A DNA stretch of 64,000 nt from Prostheceraeus crozeri (GCA_907163375.1 CAJQUW010009070.1:350283-414282), one strand, 5' to 3'; counted from the first letter of the stretch, positions 49,001-53,544 are shown. The notes: a model not told the origin generated them from the letters alone. Program-made: numbers and translations.

Positions 49001-49844
49001 TTTTGTATGTGTTTCATTGACAAGCAATTTTGCAAACACATTTTCAATTATATTCATTTGCGTGCATCATCTTCTTGGAACGCGTCGATTTAAGCATATC
49101 CTTTATCTAAACATTACCAACATTCTAAACAACATGGGAATTTTCTATTTCTTGTTGTATCGCCATATCTTACCGAACAACAGATTTACTTGTGTCCTCG
49201 GCTTTCAAGTTTGCGGTTTTAGTGCTACAATATTCTTTTTCTCTTTAATTAGTTTGTCATTAGATTCTCTCATTGCAGTATTTTATCCCCTGACCAACAG
49301 ATTGATAGCCACGGAGAAGAGAATTGTGCAATTCAACTTATTTTTTGTTGCAATATTTCTTGGATTGTATATCATTTATCCTATTTTTGCTTATGGGATA
49401 GAAAATTGGAATTATCCATTGCTCTATTGCGATATTAATGTATTTTCCAAGGAATTCTTGATTATGAGCGGTGCAGTAAGTACATTAACTTTAGCTGTTC
49501 TGGCAGGATTAAATATAGCGATATATATTGGGGTAAAACTTGCTCGCAAGCGGCATGCAAATCTTTGCGCCAAAAATGTTCGAGAAATCAACAAACAGTT
49601 GAAATTAGTAGCACGCTTGGGATCCATCGTGATATTAAATATCGCATGTGCCTTGCCTTGCACATTAATCGTTTTATTTCCAGATGACTATTTTGCTATT
49701 GGAGCCTTAACAATTTTGGTGTCATCAGGCTTTTGGGATGTCATCATATTCTTCGCTGCAGATGACGAAGTTTTGAAAATTCTTCAAGCATCTTCAAGAT
49801 CTTGTCGATCCAATCTAAGCTGTAAGAAGCAAGCTCGACGTTGA
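12542..49844 (+). CDS. Multi-lectin/kringle seven-helix receptor (10-exon model)
   Basis: Exons: 12542-13076, 29022-29153, 31280-31422, 31633-31708, 32147-32253, 33282-33374, 33471-33708, 38111-38242, 38919-39119, 48832-49844. All introns are GT-AG, every junction keeps frame, and the coding total is 2670 bases (889 residues plus stop). Order: signal peptide 1-19; F-type lectin/fucolectin-like (F5/8C fold) domain about 21-176; TSP1-like 179-224; C-type-lectin-like about 224-441; kringle 443-549; short linker; class A-like seven helices 604-861; short Cys/Arg-rich tail. There is no GAIN/GPS, so it is not an ordinary adhesion GPCR. Likely a plasma-membrane receptor whose ectodomain binds glycans or proteins; ligand unknown. 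Exons and phases are seen; that all belong to one transcript is inference. Confidence 0.7.
13410..13601 (+). promoter_or_regulatory. Promoter-like cluster inside intron 1 (weak)
   Basis: An inverted CCAAT (ATTGG, about 13420), TATAAATA (13564-13571) and an octamer ATGCAAAT (about 13594-13601) lie close together. These are common core-promoter or histone-type elements, but the octamer is downstream of the TATA box and no gene is recognised after it. It may be chance or a dead promoter. Confidence 0.2.
13602..14108. other. Intron 1 sequence, nothing recognised
   Basis: No domain-bearing frame and no terminal repeats found. Confidence 0.4.
14117..14720. mobile_element. hAT-type MITE, copy 2
   Basis: 604 bp with terminal CACAGAATTA/TAATTCTGTG and an exact 8-bp target duplication GCCTCTGT at 14109-14116 and 14721-14728. 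This is the best-preserved copy and fixes the family as hAT. An antisense frame of about 116 codons (14130-14480) recurs in copy 3 but has no known domain and is missing from copy 1. Confidence 0.92.
14985..15080. repeat. Short dispersed repeat (partner 54715-54800)
   Basis: Shares TAAGGTGTCTATATCA and GACTTCTGCCTTCACTCGCA, with a few changes, with 54715-54800. The tRNA-like segment follows directly here but not in the partner. Confidence 0.45.
15085..15165 (+). repeat. tRNA-derived SINE head or tRNA relic
   Basis: A perfect pol III B box GGTTCGATTCC (15139-15149) lies about 45 bases after an A-box-like TAGCGTGGTCTAGTG (15090-15104), the spacing of a tRNA gene. The acceptor stem is not convincingly paired, so a SINE head or old tRNA pseudogene fits better than a working tRNA. 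Confidence 0.5.
15488..17046 (-). mobile_element. mariner/Tc1-type transposon with DUF4817-like transposase
   Basis: Ends carry inverted repeats: GGTGCGGCAAAAAGATCTCC at the left and the complement GGAGATCTTTATGCCGCACC at the right. TA lies just outside both (15486-15487; 17047-17048). The body encodes a transposase on the - strand. It is in intron 1 of the receptor, opposite in sense to it. Confidence 0.88.
15704..16796 (-). pseudogene. mariner-like transposase, three frameshifts
   Basis: From 16796 the N-terminal part (MAWSGKHRAFVVEEHI) matches the DUF4817-type helix-turn-helix found in many invertebrate mariner transposases, with GRPRT and a second helix (SDRSVRRIL). The catalytic acidic residues are visible in order: SDEAHFHLSG, then QQDGATWHTS, then PPRSPDLSPCDFF, a DDD/D triad of the IS630-Tc1-mariner superfamily. 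The sequence moves between three frames at about 16170, 16080 and 15905, otherwise ending normally at 15704. Length (about 340 residues) is normal, so it died recently. Confidence 0.88.
17049..17730. other. Intron 1 sequence, nothing recognised
   Basis: No gene or repeat identified. Confidence 0.4.
17731..18120. repeat. 76-bp tandem repeat, five units
   Basis: Units start at 17731, 17807, 17883, 17959 and 18035, with a partial sixth at 18111. Each contains TGAAAGTCTCATTCTCGGCC, CAGAAACTCGTGCTGGCTGC and ACTATGAGGTGTACATCATT; units differ at a few bases. A single diverged unit lies at 38791-38842 in the kringle intron of the same gene. Confidence 0.92.
18181..18950. mobile_element. Foldback element with arms of about 290 bp
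   Basis: The left arm 18181-18480 and right arm 18660-18950 are inverted copies (CAAGTTTCTGGTGGTAGG against CCTACCACCAGAAACTTGG; TGTAAAATGTACCGAATCAC against its complement). An inner palindrome GACAATATCAACT...GTTGATATTGTC sits in the centre (about 18503-18549). No coding capacity. It could be a MITE or a foldback transposon; no certain target duplication seen. Confidence 0.85.
18959..19153 (+). CDS. Possible optional exon in receptor intron 1
   Basis: Directly after the foldback element, acceptor TCTCTTGTAG and donor CAG/GTAATT bound 195 open bases that start and end in phase 1. It could therefore be spliced between exons 1 and 2 without breaking the frame. It reads 65 residues with two cysteines (HKC, FYC) and no domain that I recognise. 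Its acceptor tract belongs to the end of the foldback element. Chance is quite possible. Confidence 0.2.
19404..20619 (-). mobile_element. Tc1/mariner-like element, internally deleted
   Basis: Inverted ends GTTTTTACCACCCATGTA at 19404 and its near-complement ACATGGGTGGTAAAAAC ending 20619. It interrupts a dispersed repeat also seen at 1600-1720. Only the N-terminal part of a transposase is kept on the - strand, so it is non-autonomous. Confidence 0.8.
20117..20471 (-). pseudogene. N-terminal part of a Tc1/mariner-like transposase
   Basis: From 20471: an alpha-helical start (MMRQRIRDDDKQRLFQAAE), a helix-turn-helix ASQLNIKPNTVYAIIRRAR, then TNAELRLRLPNKPHLS, the linker typical of Tc1/mariner transposases of marine animals. 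After about 115 residues the similarity ends; no DDE motifs follow. The rest of the element is too short for a catalytic domain, hence a deletion derivative. Confidence 0.7.
20620..21379. other. Intron 1 sequence, nothing recognised
   Basis: No gene or terminal repeat seen. The first about 60 bases may be the other half of the repeat split by the Tc1-like element. Confidence 0.35.
21397..21579. mobile_element. Tigger/pogo-like MITE, 183 bp
   Basis: Ends CAGTGGAACCCCCTATT and AATATGGAGGTTCTACTG are inverted and lie within TA-rich sequence. Inside, GCGGACA and GTCCGTAAT motifs recur in both orientations. The CAGTGGAACC end is typical of pogo/Tigger-derived MITEs. Confidence 0.8.
21580..21625. 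repeat. (TA)n microsatellite
   Basis: Nearly pure TA between the Tigger-like MITE and the first Penelope-like element. Further (TA)n tracts flank the next two Penelope-like elements (23943-24020, 25060-25090, 25618-25650). Confidence 0.95.
21684..21711 (-). ncRNA. Hammerhead-type ribozyme core, PLE 1 tail
   Basis: On the - strand: CTGAGGA, then a stem-loop GCAAAT/ATTTGC, then GAAAC. This matches the hammerhead core CUGANGA - stem II - GAAA. Hammerhead motifs are known in the terminal repeats of Penelope-like elements. Stems I and III were not modelled, so activity is open. A second, inverted copy is at 23879-23906. Confidence 0.6.
21928..23525 (-). pseudogene. Penelope-like RT plus GIY-YIG protein, broken
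   Basis: Visible on the - strand in order: ISKFDKG-type start lost; ARLYGLPKIHK; SYDVKNLFTSIP (RT catalytic Asp); DGMSMGSCLAP; YKRYVDDIFCIF (YVDD active site); FLDTKV; then YKYTCDHCEKCYVGSSIRHFATRINEH, a GIY-YIG nuclease in which CYVG replaces the second YIG. Several frame changes separate these blocks, so no intact product is made. Confidence 0.85.
23879..23906 (+). ncRNA. Hammerhead-type ribozyme core, inverted copy in PLE 1
   Basis: Same core as at 21684-21711 on the + strand: CTGAGGA, the GCAAAT/ATTTGC stem, GAAAC. It lies in the inverted terminal copy of the element. Confidence 0.6.
24083..24793 (+). CDS. C-terminal GIY-YIG part of a Penelope-like protein
   Basis: An uninterrupted 236-codon frame, normal stop. 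It has a charged linker, a Cys cluster (CECCKI), then LIYALQCQGCKSLYICQTGDSLRARVRVHR, a GIY-YIG endonuclease with a linker zinc-knuckle-like CxxC, closing with LCIRIINPTLNRD. The reverse transcriptase is absent because of 5' truncation. A related fragment is at 30539-30900 on the other strand. Confidence 0.85.
   Translation: MHARLKKLGYPEKLISDSIAKSSINRQKKHSSENEEIISYVKTYNPNNPDIFQEIIKASFSSLKLTSTFKNYYVRPCYKQPKSLLNLLAKRNQVPLIGVQKYNNKRCECCKILSVGTSLPYQINNETKTFKIKHNMNCDSKDLIYALQCQGCKSLYICQTGDSLRARVRVHRQQIRDANYRTLDVSNHIFGCTQDLEVYFHVMPILKLPPNITRLYCEEKEKLCIRIINPTLNRDI
24921..24955 (+). ncRNA. Hammerhead-like core, PLE 2 tail
   Basis: CTTGAGAAG, then a CCTG-CAA-CAGG hairpin, then GAAACCGGTCGGGC. The same flanks with a different hairpin occur in PLE 4 (30403-30435, - strand), so stem II pairing is kept while its sequence changes. 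The first box departs from CUGANGA. Confidence 0.5.
25088..25630 (-). mobile_element. Penelope-like element 3, 5' truncated
   Basis: Between (TA)n tracts at 25060-25090 and 25618-25650, - strand. The frame 25334-25627 encodes the region after a GIY-YIG core (NETQLSKEFWKLKESKKNP, RCDLCSHEKYFI, NELVSKCRHRTKYLL), the usual C-terminus of many invertebrate Penelope-like endonucleases. The tail follows to 25088. Confidence 0.85.
25147..25176 (-). ncRNA. Hammerhead-type core, PLE 3 tail
   Basis: On the - strand CTGATGA, then TGTG...CACA able to pair, then GAAAC. This is the canonical hammerhead core order and the best match to consensus in the window. Confidence 0.6.
25651..26467. other. Intron 1 sequence, no gene
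   Basis: A 96-codon frame and an exon-like segment (25926-26047) occur here, but phases do not fit the receptor and no domain is seen. Confidence 0.35.
26468..27071. mobile_element. hAT-type MITE, copy 3
   Basis: 604 bp with terminal CACAGAATTA and TAATCTGTG (one base lost). Flanks TTTTCACC (26460-26467) and GTTTCACC (27072-27079) match at 7 of 8 positions. The body is almost the same as copy 2. Confidence 0.9.
27080..29021. other. Last part of receptor intron 1
   Basis: No gene or repeat identified. A - strand frame 28637-28840 and a + strand frame from 28922 look slightly protein-like, but the latter is only the intron end read in the frame of exon 2. Confidence 0.35.
29022..29153 (+). 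CDS. Receptor exon 2: TSP1-like repeat
   Basis: Acceptor TTCAATTATGCAG and donor G/GTGAGA; phase 1 at both ends. It encodes residues 179-222: GPWTGWT (the W-x-x-W start of thrombospondin type 1 repeats), cysteines 204, 205 and 209, then SVTQRVQTRARKS followed by GC from exon 3, like the CSVTCG...RTRxC end of TSP1. The CxxxCG part is degenerate, so call it TSP1-like. A symmetric 1-1 exon is typical of shuffled extracellular modules. Confidence 0.75.
30375..30905 (-). mobile_element. Penelope-like element 4, fragment
   Basis: On the - strand, remains of a GIY-YIG nuclease (ALYVGQTGDTLRTRTRVHRQ; CIDILKPLLNRD) from the same family as PLE 2. One frame change lies just upstream of the YVG motif, near 30790. 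It sits inside the minisatellite. Confidence 0.82.
30403..30435 (-). ncRNA. Hammerhead-like core, PLE 4 tail
   Basis: On the - strand CTTGAGAAG, a CTTG-TTTTA-CAAG-type hairpin, then GAAACCGGTCGGGC. Compare PLE 2 at 24921-24955: flanks are the same and the stem has changed on both sides. Confidence 0.5.
31280..31422 (+). CDS. Receptor exon 3: start of C-type-lectin-like domain
   Basis: Acceptor TTTTTGTTTTAG, donor AAT/GTAAGA; phase 1 in, 0 out. It starts GCEHLRDS and continues to DGDCVFAFSS, where CVFAF matches the C-Y/F-x-F strand that opens many C-type-lectin domains. Confidence 0.72.
31633..31708 (+). CDS. Receptor exon 4: C-type-lectin-like domain, helix region
   Basis: Acceptor CACTTTGTAG, donor AAA/GTGAGT; phase 0 in, 1 out. 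It reads IYKMKKLCADMGLQLYTTAD, matching the A-x-x-x-C-x-x-x-G-x-x-L helix/strand of C-type-lectin domains; C278 would be the first conserved cysteine. Confidence 0.72.
32147..32253 (+). CDS. Receptor exon 5: C-type-lectin-like domain, middle
   Basis: Acceptor TTTCTGTCTTGTAG, donor AGG/GTAAAA; phase 1 in, 0 out. It contains TGFIRTEDGFLSIVD, corresponding to the WIGL...DG-x-W-x-D section. The WIGL tryptophan is replaced, and no EPN/QPD calcium motif is seen. Confidence 0.7.
32483..33245 (+). mobile_element. hAT element with BED-finger relic, in intron 5
   Basis: Ends CAGGGATGCGGAGTCGGAG and GACTGCGCATCCCTG are inverted; subterminal GGAGTC(C) repeats run in both orientations. Flanks share TTTTTG (6 of 8 target-site bases). 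The frame 32873-33124 encodes a BED-type zinc-finger region of a hAT transposase: KSKMYSYFLEKNGGFSC, a following Cys, then SNLKRHMMNFH. No catalytic domain follows, so an internal deletion derivative. Confidence 0.85.
33282..33374 (+). CDS. Receptor exon 6
   Basis: Acceptor ATGCATTGTAG, 37 bases after the hAT end; donor ATG/GTAGAA; phase 0-0, 31 codons (EYTSDHDSRYLNETF...). Polar, with an N-glycosylation site NET. The donor is weaker than the others and was chosen because it joins exon 7 in frame. Confidence 0.6.
33471..33708 (+). CDS. Receptor exon 7: end of C-type-lectin-like domain
   Basis: Acceptor GCGTTGTAG, donor G/GTGAGA; phase 0 in, 1 out. The last three conserved cysteines are here: NCVSF (C400), GECV (C433) and FICE (C440), the C-V...C...F-I-C-E pattern that closes C-type-lectin domains. 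The usual W-N-D calcium site is missing, so calcium-dependent sugar binding is doubtful. Confidence 0.75.
33709..34870. other. First part of receptor intron 7
   Basis: No gene, repeat or terminal inverted repeat recognised. Confidence 0.4.
34880..35125 (+). pseudogene. Retroelement polyprotein relic
   Basis: A short frame carries a C-x-x-C-G segment, then STGRHLRQSLMNDVMDREL, reminiscent of the CG...GLHxLSC...GRxxRH...NDII segment found in polyproteins of several invertebrate retroelements. It is a broken fossil; family uncertain. Confidence 0.35.
35350..36923 (+). pseudogene. Penelope-like RT plus GIY-YIG protein, broken in two places
   Basis: In order: SQFYGLIKDHKN, PLRPIASVV, STDVTNLYPSVPIGEA (RT motif A), GVPMGSHYAQPLA, LIYKRYIDDSIIG (YIDD active site), NFLDISVWV, then ENCELCTKLPD (linker cysteines) and VYEFTCIHCKSTYIGKTSRPFYTRYKEH, a GIY-YIG nuclease with an intact YIG. 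The frame changes near 35755 and is interrupted at about 36420. Otherwise well kept. Confidence 0.88.
36948..36978 (+). ncRNA. Hammerhead-like core, PLE 5 tail
   Basis: CTTGATAAAG, then CGTC-AG-GACG able to pair, then GAAACGTCGG. Same box order as in PLE 2 and 4 with a third stem II sequence. Confidence 0.5.
37072..38110. other. End of receptor intron 7
   Basis: Nothing recognised. The acceptor tract CCCTTTCCACAG ends at 38110. Confidence 0.4.
38111..38242 (+). CDS. Receptor exon 8: kringle, first half
   Basis: Phase 1 in and out; donor T/GTAAGT. With the last base of exon 7 it reads GCLSDPMGYSYRGTTSVSAS, then GKECLNW: the C...G-x-x-YRGT-x-x-x-x-x-SG-x-x-C-x-x-W signature of kringles (C443, C465). 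Splitting a kringle by a mid-domain intron is normal for the family. Confidence 0.88.
38278..38640. repeat. Dispersed repeat, copy 2 (copy 1 at 600-975)
   Basis: Lies in the 676-base intron that divides the kringle. Shares AAAGGAAAGCATCAATGATG and most of its length with 600-975. Confidence 0.75.
38919..39119 (+). CDS. Receptor exon 9: kringle, second half
   Basis: Acceptor GTGTATTTGCAG, donor A/GTAAGT; phase 1 in and out. It has NHCRNSPQW (the kringle Y/H-C-R-N-P), DPICLV (in place of P-W-C-Y) and EMCAVKLC, supplying cysteines 514, 529, 544 and 549. With exon 8 all six kringle cysteines are present in correct order. The lysine-binding DxD and aromatic residues are not obvious. Confidence 0.88.
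39120..39513. other. Start of receptor intron 9
   Basis: No gene; 39195-39255 resembles part of the repeat at 9440-9523. Confidence 0.4.
39514..42830 (+). mobile_element. pogo/Tigger-like transposon, 3.3 kb
   Basis: Ends GGGTAAACTCGGCTAA and the complement TTAGCCGAGTTTACCC; TA duplicated at 39512-39513 and 42831-42832. Both subterminal regions hold repeated TATGGACAG/TATGAACAG words in opposite orientation. It encodes a DDE_1-type transposase in the sense of the receptor gene. Confidence 0.92.
40513..42444 (+). pseudogene. pogo-like transposase with C-terminal PHD-like finger, two frameshifts
   Basis: A first exon ends at donor G/GTAAGC (40585) and continues at 40650 with KIAKRHAVPRSTLRRLW, a Psq-type helix-turn-helix. 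Next comes a CENP-B-like second DNA-binding helix set (AGWDWWCSFRRRHPELCLR). DDE acidic residues: FNVDETGL (about 41100), FMDGHRSHES (about 41450), LQPLDVGVFG (about 41565). The C-terminus is a Cys/His finger (WLC...WLQCMECKAWTH...FFCMTC), PHD-like, as in many marine-invertebrate pogo elements. Frames shift near 41065 and 41205, and the 41262-41849 frame stops before the C-terminal one. Recently dead. Confidence 0.88.
42833..44960. other. Intron 9 sequence, no gene
   Basis: GGGCTTTAATGACAAT occurs twice, about 110 bases apart (near 43120 and 43230), in a short internally repetitive stretch. Nothing else recognised. Confidence 0.35.
44967..45302. repeat. Diverged tandem repeat, about 146-bp period
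   Basis: TAATTGCACGGACTCAAACT recurs at about 45111 and 45257, with ATGCACAAATTCA before each and GTGTC(T/C)GTGA(T/A)GCTT after; a third, weaker half-unit precedes at about 44970. 2.3 units in total. Confidence 0.75.
45890..46730. repeat. Dispersed repeat (partner 9440-9800)
   Basis: The part 46444-46730 aligns well with 9524-9800; 45890-46000 aligns more weakly with 9440-9523. About 440 bases between them have no counterpart, so one copy has an insertion or the other a deletion. Confidence 0.6.
46819..48453. mobile_element. TA-flanked non-autonomous element with internal tandem repeats
   Basis: Left end CACTGTAAACCAAACT and right end AGTTTGGTTTACAATG are inverted, and the inverted match continues through CCCAATATGTGACCGATTATGTGCCC (about 46 bp, split by small changes). 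TA flanks both sides (46817-46818; 48454-48455), consistent with a Tc1/mariner relative. No transposase. TGTGACC/GGTCACA words recur at both ends. Confidence 0.85.
46845..47640. repeat. 304-bp tandem repeat inside the TA-flanked element
   Basis: Two nearly identical units begin at 46845 and 47149. A third, more diverged and lacking its first about 70 bases, follows from about 47452. Each begins with the terminal word TGTGACCGATTATGTGCCCG, so units reuse the element's end sequence. Confidence 0.85.
48832..49844 (+). CDS. Receptor exon 10: linker, seven helices, tail
   Basis: Acceptor CATACTTTCTTTCAG, phase 1. After about 50 residues come seven hydrophobic helices: 604-629, 642-662, 673-700, 716-739, 761-786, 811-835, 840-861. 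Class A features: N in helix 1 (SNFANTF), C673 and C752 placed for the helix 3-loop 2 disulfide, LDSLIAVFYPL at the end of helix 3 (D-R-Y replaced by D-S-L at 697-699), a basic third loop (ARKRH...KQLK), and CALP in helix 6 (P828). NPxxY is replaced by WDVIIF (854-859). The whole helical region lies in one exon; the tail is short (CRSNLSCKKQARR). Divergent rhodopsin-like receptor. Confidence 0.88.
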
Positions 49845-50364
49845 ATTATATTTGTGCTTAAAGAAAATAGATTGGACAAATAGCTTGTGCACTTATGAAA
49901 GTATTCGTTTATCAATTACTGTTAAGGAAACTGATGTAATACGAACTTCGAAGGTTTGAAGAAATGAGTTGACAACTTTGCATCAAGCATTTTATTCATT
50001 GTACTTGTAAAGAAATATTTCAGTGATGTGTATGAATATATGACAACTGAAAAGAGAGAGCCGTTTTTGCTCTTCAATATCTAAAAGTATATACATTTTG
50101 TCGCAGTCCTATCAAACACATCCTCATGTATCAAACAGAGTAGCAATTCCCTGACCACGATCACCCTCATCACAAAAGTACTCAACACAACTATTCTAAG
50201 ATAAGTTTAGCAAGGATGTTTAGAACGGATGAATCGCATTTTCAATGCATTTGCTAAAAGGTGTTGATTTGAAATTCGAGTGGAGAAATCAGACTTTATA
50301 CTATGCGATGATTTAGAAGGTTTAATGCATAGCCAAGTGTAAACGCCATATGTTGAAGTCAAGA

Positions 50365-50370
50365 AATAAA
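50365..50370 (+). terminator. Candidate polyadenylation signal of the receptor
   Basis: AATAAA about 520 bases after the stop codon, directly before the retroelement relic. No closer AATAAA was noticed. Confidence 0.4.
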
Positions 50371-50528
50371 GTTCACTCCTTGTGATTTATCCACAAATGT
50401 TTAATGCTAAAAGTATGTACAAGAGACAGACGTTTCGCGACACTCGCAGCCGCATTATCTGGTAAAATCGTGTAGAACGTCACATTCATGTGTGAATGAA
50501 TGGGGTACCCGATCGAAGGCCTTCTTAA

Positions 50529-53153
50529 CACTAGAATTACTGAGGTGTCCCATAGGACACCTACTGTAAGAATCATAGCTTTATTTTTTCTTTCTTATAT
50601 ATTTACACGTTGAGCCTTCTTGACTTTTCAAGCCGGGATATTTGACGTGTGTTCCTTGTATTTGAGTTCAATATTATTGCATACTCTTGGAGTTCTAATC
50701 AATTGAAGTTGCACACCCCTAGAATTACTACCGTGTCCTATACGACACCGTTAAAATATCAGAAGTCTACGATGTGAAATAATGTCTCTGCATTTTTCAA
50801 ATACGTACGCTAACTCAAAATAAATGATCGATGACAGTGTACATAGATATTAGCAACAACTACAAATAGGCTCCTAGATTTCATGGGTAATAGGAATACC
50901 AATCGTTCAGAGCAGCCATGATAGAGACATGGTAGAGAAGCCATGTCTGATGTCACATCAAATTTCATGAATCATCATTCAGATAGCGACCTCGATGTCT
51001 GTGTTCAATTTGTTTGTTACTGCTGCATACATGTATACTATATCGTTAGTCATTTGAATAGAGATATTACAAAGTTCATCAGTGTTACCGTAGATTTCCA
51101 TTGGTTCATTTTGTTTATACTAGCAAAGCTTGCTGTGAAATATGACTCGTACATATTACAGTCAGATGTGAAAGCTTTGATCAAGCGACTTCCGTGAAAC
51201 GACACCATGACAAGGAGCAAAATAACGGTTACTGAAATGGCTAAAATTTTTAATGACTGGAATACTGACGACGAATTGAGTGATGAAGAGAATGAGGACA
51301 CGATAATGGATACGACGAGAAACAGTCTTCAAAATTCCCGTGACGCTAGTGACATAAGTAGTGAAGATTCTGATAGTGATTCTGAAGAAGTTTCTGCGAG
51401 TAATGCCATTGAAATTACGCCGTCACCTTCAGCCGTGCATGTCATCGGCAGAAATGGAACAACTTGGACATCAGCGAACAGGACTACTGGGCGAACTCCT
51501 GCTCATAACATATTCAGTGCTACTCCCGGATGTAGGCCATCAGTTGCAACAACTGTTTCTTCGGCTTATGATGCATGGAAACATTTCATTGATGAATCGA
51601 CGCTGCGTCAAATTGTCAAATATACTAATGAAGAAGCTGAAAGGCGTGGTGAGAAAGATTTTCTTATGACTTTATCTGAATTAGAAGCTTTTATCGCACT
51701 TCAGTATGCTAGAGGCCTGTATGGCAAGAATCACCTGTTTCCTTTTTGTGGAACTCCGAACATGGCATCAGCATTTTTGGTAAAACTATGGCACGTGACC
51801 GATTTGTGAAAATCTTGAAGTACCTTCGCTTTGACGATAAGCCCAGACGCGTGAGAGCAGGCCCCAACGCCGATAAATTTCTGCCCATTCGAGAATCCTT
51901 TGACAAATTTGTGACAAACTGTATGTCAAAATTTACATGCAATTTTTCTCTAAAAATTGATGAGCAACTTTTGCCCATGAAGTCACGTTGCGGCCTAATC
52001 ACGTATATGCCTAACAAGCCGGATAAGTATGGAATTAAATTTTGGCTGCTTGTAGACGTGGACACAAAGTATGTGATAAATATCATTCCGTACCTTGGAG
52101 CACAAGAGCGTCAAGAGAGGGGAGACACACCATTGGCAGAATCAGTTGTTTTAAAACTTATCCAGCCTATTCGAGGTCGTGGCTACAACGTTTGCTGCGA
52201 TAACTTTTTTACTAGTCTGTCGTTGGCAGGGAAGCTGGCTGTCCAGCACAATACATCTATAGTTGGTACCATGCGAAAAAATCGACGCGAGCTTTCTGAG
52301 GTCATGACGAGTGCGAAGAAGGAAGACACTCATAAAAGTTCCTTTTTTTGGAATGAAAAAGCAAAAGCATTGTTTGTGAATTATCAAACCAAGCAGAACA
52401 AGTCCGTCTGTCTGTTATCAACGCTACATTCAGTGCCAGAGGTTGAAGAAATTGGCCGTAAAAAACCCCACATGATTTTGTTTTATAACAAAAACAAAGT
52501 CGGCGTTGACTCTGTTGACCAGATGATTAGACTTTATAGCACCCACAGCGCATCGAGGAGATGGCCGATGGAAGTGTGGGCCAATATGCTCGACATCAGT
52601 GTTATTAACGCTCGAGTTTTATTCTCTCACATTTTTCGCCGCAAAATATCTCGTCGGTCTTTTCTTTTGGAGCTCATTGATCAATTGCGCTCACCGCATA
52701 TTGCTCAAAGAAATATTGTTCTTCAAAATTTTTCTGGTGTAGGCCTACCTCGAGTCACTTCAAAGAGGCGTAAATGCCATGGCTCATTGTGTAGCAATGC
52801 TACAATGTTTACTTACATTTCATGTGAAAAACCCACATGTGGCACCTGTGCGGTGCCAAACACAAAGGTAACTTTTGTGTCATGTGCTAATTGTAATTGC
52901 AATTCCTGTTAATGTCTAAATTGAAGGATTATGGAATGTGTGTTTTTCCTTGTTCATAACTTTGCCCGGCAAAATAGTGTGATAGCAGTTCAAAAACATG
53001 ACACATCACTGATTTGTCATGTAAATATTCAATAATCATTGTAATTTTGTACTTCTACGGAATTAGGATTTACTAGCTGATATTGATGACAAAAGGTGTC
53101 GTATAGGACACCTCCGTAATTCAGGGGGGTAAAAATGTTCAGTAAAGCTAGTG
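50529..53153 (+). mobile_element. piggyBac transposon, 2.6 kb
   Basis: TTAA at 50525-50528 and 53154-53157. Ends CACTAGAATTACT and the inverted AGTAAAGCTAGTG. Subterminal palindromes GGTGTCCcataGGACACC (left, about 50544), GTGTCCTATACGACAC (about 50731) and GGTGTCGTATAGGACACC (right, about 53095) flank a full-length transposase region. It lies downstream of the receptor gene. Confidence 0.93.
51207..52912 (+). pseudogene. piggyBac transposase, one frameshift
   Basis: The start at 51207 gives an acidic N-terminus (DDELSDEENEDTIMD) as in other piggyBac transposases, then the four-helix entry to the DDE domain. Catalytic Asp residues are in KIDEQLLPMKSR, VCCDNFFTSL and VGVDSVDQM; the C-terminus is a Cys-rich cross-brace finger (CHGSLC...CEKPTCGTC...CANCNCNSC). 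The reading frame changes once, near 51745 in a T-run; everything else, about 560 residues, is intact. A very young or recently active element. Confidence 0.92.
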
Positions 53154-53250
53154 TTAAGGTCAAGGAAAGCAAAATATGTGGAAGCTTTCTTCTTCAGTGT
53201 ATTGCTCCAAGTAGCAGTATTCATGGAGTGATATCAAGGAAGCAATGCAC

Positions 53251-53544
53251 TCAAAGATTGAAGCCTTCATTGAAAGTTAGAATACAAATTCAAAGATTAT
53301 TTCGCTGATTTGATTATCATGGTTGAATTTAAATAAAAATCAGTGATTTCACATCACGTAGTGCTATTGAGCTGCAACTTTAATCAGCCGGATAATGTTT
53401 TAGACATGATTTCATGATCCATCAGTTATTGACACTCTTCTGCCTTCATTGTTCTTATGAGATTTCCTCTTTCTTACAAAATGACACACATTCATCGATG
53501 AGATTCAGTCGGCCTACTTCTAGTAGGCCTACTATATTATCATA
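53251..53544. other. Non-coding
   Basis: Nothing recognised. Confidence 0.4.

Larger units (their letters stand above)
50371..53250 (-). mobile_element. Old retroelement relic, split by piggyBac
   Basis: Fossil on the - strand in two parts, 50371-50528 and 53158 to about 53250. The right part ends and the left part begins in a reverse-transcriptase-like motif (LDLKKAFDRVPH type) at the piggyBac target. Farther left is a degenerate hammerhead-like tail (GAAAC at 50432-50436, - strand). Family uncertain (LINE- or Penelope-related). Confidence 0.45.

Noticed and set aside
48930-49844. Seven-helix region as a stand-alone GPCR gene starting at an internal Met
   Set aside because: The frame is open upstream to a strong acceptor at 48831 with a phase that fits the kringle exon, and there is no good start context of its own. 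A separate gene remains possible until cDNA is seen.
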